Below, one piece after another: positions 61,123 through 64,000 of a stretch of 64,000 nucleotides of DNA. Source of the stretch: Marinobacterium rhizophilum (GTDB lineage Bacteria; Pseudomonadota; Gammaproteobacteria; Pseudomonadales; Balneatricaceae). A program made the translations under genes and the position numbers. Numbering within the stretch: the stretch's first letter is position 1; the number at the start of each line of letters is the position of its first letter. Below the pieces are notes generated by a model, which saw only the letters and a program-made list of their open reading frames with translations, had not been told where the DNA came from and ran no database searches. The stretch covers positions 4,154,001 to 4,218,000 of the forward strand of contig NZ_CP073347.1 of NCBI RefSeq assembly GCF_024397915.1. Reading direction: 5' to 3'.

Positions 61123-62175
61123 ATGAAAAAAATAATCACCTCCATCGCCGCCACATCCCTGCTGGCCACTTTGGCCGCCATGCCCCAGGCGGCCAGCGCC
61201 GAAAAGGTGCTGCGCTTCGCCCACGACAACAAGGCGGACATGATGGAGAACCCGGCCCATGCCTTCACCGGCGTGTTCAAGAATATTGTTGAAGCCGCCA
61301 GCAATGGCGAGATCAGGGTCGAGGTCTACCCCAGCAATCAGCTGGGCTCGGCCAAGGAGCATATCCAGATGGTACGGGACGGCCAGATCCAGGGCACCTT
61401 GTCTTCTACCGGCGCCCTGGCGGGCTACTACCCCCGCATCGGCGTGCTCGATGTGCCCTTTGCCTTCAACAGCAATGCCTCCACCTACGAGGTGCTGGAC
61501 GGCAGCTTCGGCAAGGCGCTGGCGGGGGATATCGAATCCAGCCTCGGCGACGTCAGGGTACTCGGCTTTCCCGATACCGGTGGTTTCTTCTCGGTCACCA
61601 ATTCCAAGCGGGCGATCAATACGCTGGAAGACTTCAAGGGTATTCGCATTCGCACCATGACCCTGCCGACGCACCAGAAGATCATCCAGTCCCTGGGTGG
61701 CGAGGCCTATCCACTGGCCTGGGGCGAGGTTTATTCCTCCCTGCAGACCGGCGTTATCGATGGCCAGATGAACCCGGTGCCCACGGTGACCTTCGCCAAG
61801 TTTGACGAGGTGCAGGAATACCTGACGCTGACCAACCATCTGTTTGCGCCCTATACGCTGATGCTGAACAAGGCCTTCTATGACGGTCTGACCGACGAAG
61901 AACGCAAGATCATCCACTTTGCGGCCCAGTCGGGCATTGTCGCCGGCAGAGGCCTGTCCCGCGTGATCGAAGCCTCGGAGCGCGGTCTGGAGGGGCTTAA
62001 AAAGACCATGAAGGTGAATGCCCTGTCGGCGACGGAGCGCGAACGTTTCCGCGAGGCGACCCAGCCGGTGGTGATTGAGGAGATTCGCCAGTCGCAGGAT
62101 GACAAGGGTGTCGAGCTGCTGGATCTGTTCCTGAGTGAAACGCAGCAGGCCAACGGCAAGCTCTACCTGAACTAG
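61123..62175 (+). CDS. TRAP transporter substrate-binding protein (DctP type), system 3
   Basis: 350 residues with a Sec signal peptide (MKKIITSIAATSLLATLAAM, cleavage probably after ASA). The DctP domain shows IRVEVYPSNQLGSAKEHIQM and FKGIRIRTMTLPTHQKII, with the conserved Arg, then WGEVYSSLQTGVIDGQMNPV. It belongs to the DctP/SiaP-type carboxylate binders; the ligand is not known. The M81 gene downstream suggests a peptide-like or N-substituted carboxylate. Confidence 0.92.
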   Translation: MKKIITSIAATSLLATLAAMPQAASAEKVLRFAHDNKADMMENPAHAFTGVFKNIVEAASNGEIRVEVYPSNQLGSAKEHIQMVRDGQIQGTLSSTGALAGYYPRIGVLDVPFAFNSNASTYEVLDGSFGKALAGDIESSLGDVRVLGFPDTGGFFSVTNSKRAINTLEDFKGIRIRTMTLPTHQKIIQSLGGEAYPLAWGEVYSSLQTGVIDGQMNPVPTVTFAKFDEVQEYLTLTNHLFAPYTLMLNKAFYDGLTDEERKIIHFAAQSGIVAGRGLSRVIEASERGLEGLKKTMKVNALSATERERFREATQPVVIEEIRQSQDDKGVELLDLFLSETQQANGKLYLN

Positions 62176-62176
62176 A

Positions 62177-62331
62177 CAGGCTGTTGAATAGCTATCTGCG
62201 TTGCTATAGCGGCGTTAAAAATCGTCTCAAGTCGGTCACTTAGCGGCCATAAACGCCCTCCATTCGACGATTTTTCGTCCGGGCGGCGCGCCGCTTGCGC
62301 TAGCGGCCTCGCCAGCGCTTTCAACAACCTG
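62177..62331. repeat. 155-bp MITE-like element with terminal and internal inverted repeats
   Basis: Ends are CAGGCTGTTGAA (62177-62188) and TTCAACAACCTG (62320-62331), inverted with one mismatch. A second nested pair, AAAAATCGTC (62217-62226) and GACGATTTTT (62266-62275), is perfect. No coding frame. It begins 2 bp after the dctP stop and ends 53 bp before the M81 start, inside an apparent operon. Confidence 0.6.
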
Positions 62332-62384
62332 ACAAGTCCCCAGGCCCCGGACCTGTGTTCGGGGCCAACCTCTCGAGGTGTTTT

Positions 62385-63872
62385 ATGCGAGTTTTTGTAG
62401 CCTCACTGGCCACCGAGACCAATACGTTTTCGCCGGTCTTCACGGATCTGGCGTCATTCAAGGAAAGCTTCTATGCCGCGCCCGGCGACCATCCGGCCAC
62501 GCCAACCCTGTGCAGCGCACCCTTTATCGCCTGTCGCGAGAAAATCCCGGCGCTGGGCTGGGAACTGATCGAAGGCACCGCCGCCTGGGCCGAGCCCGGT
62601 GGCCTGGTGAACCGCAGTACCTACGAGCTGTTGCGCGATGAAATACTCGGGCAACTCAGCGCCGCCCTGCCGGTCAATGCGGTGATCCTGGGGCTGCACG
62701 GCGCCATGGTGGCCGATGGGTATGACGACTGCGAAGGTGATCTGCTGGAACGGGTGCGTGCTTTGGTGGGGCCGACGGCGACCATCGCCGCCGAGTTCGA
62801 CCCCCACAGCCACCTGACGGCCAAACGGGTTGCGCAGGCGGATATCCTGCTGGCCTTCAAGGAGTTTCCCCATACGGACTTTGTCGACCGTGCCCGGGAT
62901 CTGGTGGATCTGGCGGTGCGCCATGTGAAGGGAGAAATCAAGCCGACGGCAGCGGTGTTCGACTGCAAGATGATCGAGGTGCTGCCCACAAGCCTTGAAC
63001 CCATGCGCAGCTTCGTGGACCGCCTGCATCAGCTGGAGCAGGCACCGGACGTTTTGTCGATCTCGGTGATTCATGGCTTCATGGCCGGCGATGTACCTGA
63101 GATGGGCACCCGGTTGCTGGTCATTACCGACAATGACCAGGCCCGCGCCGACAGCCTGGCGCAGTCACTTGGCATGGAGCTGTTTTCCTTTCGCGGCAAG
63201 ACGCGCCCGCCCTATATCGCCCCTGAGCTGGCGATCGCAGAGGCCCAGGCGTCGTCGCGCCAGCCCGTGGTTATCGCCGATGTCTGGGACAACCCCGGCG
63301 GCGGTGTGGCCGGGGACTCGACCCTGGTACTGCAGAAAATGCTCGAGATGGGGGTGACTGATGCGGCTGTAGGCACCATCTGGGACCCGATGGCGGTACG
63401 CTTTTGCGTGGCTGCGGGAGAGGGGGCCAGGATCAGGCTGCGTTTTGGCGGCAAGGCCGGGGACAATGCCGGCGCCCCCATGGATGCCTGGGTGGATATC
63501 CGCAAGGTGGTGCACGATGCCGTGCAGAGCTTTGGTGACAGCGTAGTCCCCCTGGGGGACAGTGTCTGTATACGCCTTGCCGATACGGCCATCGATGTGG
63601 TGCTCAACAGCAACCGTTCCCAGGCTTTTTCACCGGACCTGTTCAGCAACCTGGGTATAGACCCTGCGGCCAAGCCGATCCTGCTGATCAAGTCGACCAA
63701 CCACTTTTACGATGCATTCGCTGCCATCAGCCAGCACATTATTTACTGTGATGCGGGGGGGCCTTATCCGAGTAACCCCGTCACCAGCCACTATCGCAAG
63801 ATGACCCGGGCGATCTGGCCGATTGTTGAGAACCCCCACGGTCTTGCAGGCGATGTGATGGAGCGAAGCTGA
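62385..63872 (+). CDS. M81 family metallopeptidase (MlrC / microcystinase C-like)
   Basis: 495 residues. The N-terminal MlrC domain opens MRVFVASLATETNTFSPVFT, with VILGLHGAMVADGYDDCEGD, the candidate zinc motif AEFDPHSHLTAKRV and FKEFPHTDFVDRA. The MlrC C-terminal domain includes VIADVWDNPGGGVAGDSTLV and IYCDAGGPYPSNP. MlrC cleaves linearised microcystin peptides, but most homologues lie in unrelated catabolic clusters and their substrate is unknown. The ATG at 62385 has GAGGTG upstream. Together with RidA and the TRAP system it probably degrades an imported N-containing acid. Confidence 0.88.
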   Translation: MRVFVASLATETNTFSPVFTDLASFKESFYAAPGDHPATPTLCSAPFIACREKIPALGWELIEGTAAWAEPGGLVNRSTYELLRDEILGQLSAALPVNAVILGLHGAMVADGYDDCEGDLLERVRALVGPTATIAAEFDPHSHLTAKRVAQADILLAFKEFPHTDFVDRARDLVDLAVRHVKGEIKPTAAVFDCKMIEVLPTSLEPMRSFVDRLHQLEQAPDVLSISVIHGFMAGDVPEMGTRLLVITDNDQARADSLAQSLGMELFSFRGKTRPPYIAPELAIAEAQASSRQPVVIADVWDNPGGGVAGDSTLVLQKMLEMGVTDAAVGTIWDPMAVRFCVAAGEGARIRLRFGGKAGDNAGAPMDAWVDIRKVVHDAVQSFGDSVVPLGDSVCIRLADTAIDVVLNSNRSQAFSPDLFSNLGIDPAAKPILLIKSTNHFYDAFAAISQHIIYCDAGGPYPSNPVTSHYRKMTRAIWPIVENPHGLAGDVMERS

Positions 63873-64000
63873 TGCTGCATCCGCGATTTATGACAGCGGG
63901 TGGGCCGGCGCACCACCGTATCCGCAGCAGCAACCCGGTCACCAGCAACTATCGCAAGATGACCCGCCCGATCTGGCCTATTGTGGATAATCCCCATGGG
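63872..64000 (+). pseudogene. Duplicate of the M81 C-terminal tail (43 codons, runs off the window)
   Basis: Its ATG overlaps the M81 stop (TGATG). After about a dozen codons the frame reads SNPVTSNYRKMTRPIWPIVD, nearly the same as SNPVTSHYRKMTRAIWPIVE at the end of the preceding gene, but with many synonymous and several amino-acid changes. It looks like the 3' remnant of a second, diverged M81 gene after a deletion, or a tail-end duplication. The frame remains open at the window edge. Confidence 0.65.

Overview
The window looks like a chromosomal segment of a GC-rich marine-type gammaproteobacterium. The evidence is the slmA, argB, dut, coaBC, radC, rpmB-rpmG housekeeping block, a LapA/BapA-type giant adhesin, phhA-phhB and three complete TRAP transporters. 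I would guess the Oceanospirillales (Marinobacterium-like), but the sequence alone does not fix the genus.

Region by region: (1) 1-8.98 kb holds the start of an NAD-glutamate dehydrogenase, an MFS transporter, a TauE/SafE exporter whose 5' end is tandemly triplicated, and then slmA, argB, dut and coaBC (minus strand) and radC, rpmB and rpmG (plus strand). (2) 9.4-20.6 kb is one giant type-I-secreted adhesin. It has a duplicated N-terminal retention module, ten and a half nearly identical 250-residue repeats and an RTX/T1SS C-terminus. The repeat region carries many 1-5 base indels that break the frame as written. (3) 20.6-25.05 kb carries phenylalanine hydroxylase genes with a divergent Lrp-type regulator, and a MocR-type regulator divergent from a DMT exporter, each with a clear operator-like dyad. 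(4) 25.1-45.8 kb is a large pyridine-ring catabolic island. The minus strand has the 2,5-dihydroxypyridine lower pathway (nicF, nicX, nicD, nicE) and a PicC-like decarboxylase. The plus strand has a Rieske ferredoxin/reductase/oxygenase fusion with its beta subunit, two TRAP transporters, a three-subunit molybdenum hydroxylase and an XdhC-like maturation factor. A MarR regulator and three copies of a TCAGTATACTGA-type operator tie it together. The set fits picolinate to 6-hydroxypicolinate to 3,6-dihydroxypicolinate to 2,5-dihydroxypyridine to N-formylmaleamate to maleamate to maleate to fumarate. (5) 45.9-50.3 kb contains mutM, an alpha/beta hydrolase, a PAP2 phosphatase, a glycosyltransferase and a 3-hydroxybutyrate dehydrogenase. 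(6) 50.7-57.6 kb is a TPP-riboswitch-controlled thiamin operon: thiD, a ThiXYZ-type ABC importer, two TenA proteins and thiC. (7) 57.6-64 kb is an RpiR regulator, RidA, TRAP transporter and M81 peptidase cluster of unknown substrate. It contains a 155-bp MITE-like element and, at the window edge, a second copy of the M81 C-terminal tail.

The most interesting items are the picolinate-type island with its three-module oxygenase fusion and mirrored operator-promoters, the [2Fe-2S]-CoxG fusion subunit, the adhesin repeat architecture, and the RidA/TRAP/M81 cluster. Functional assignments rest on recognised motifs and gene context. No database search was run.
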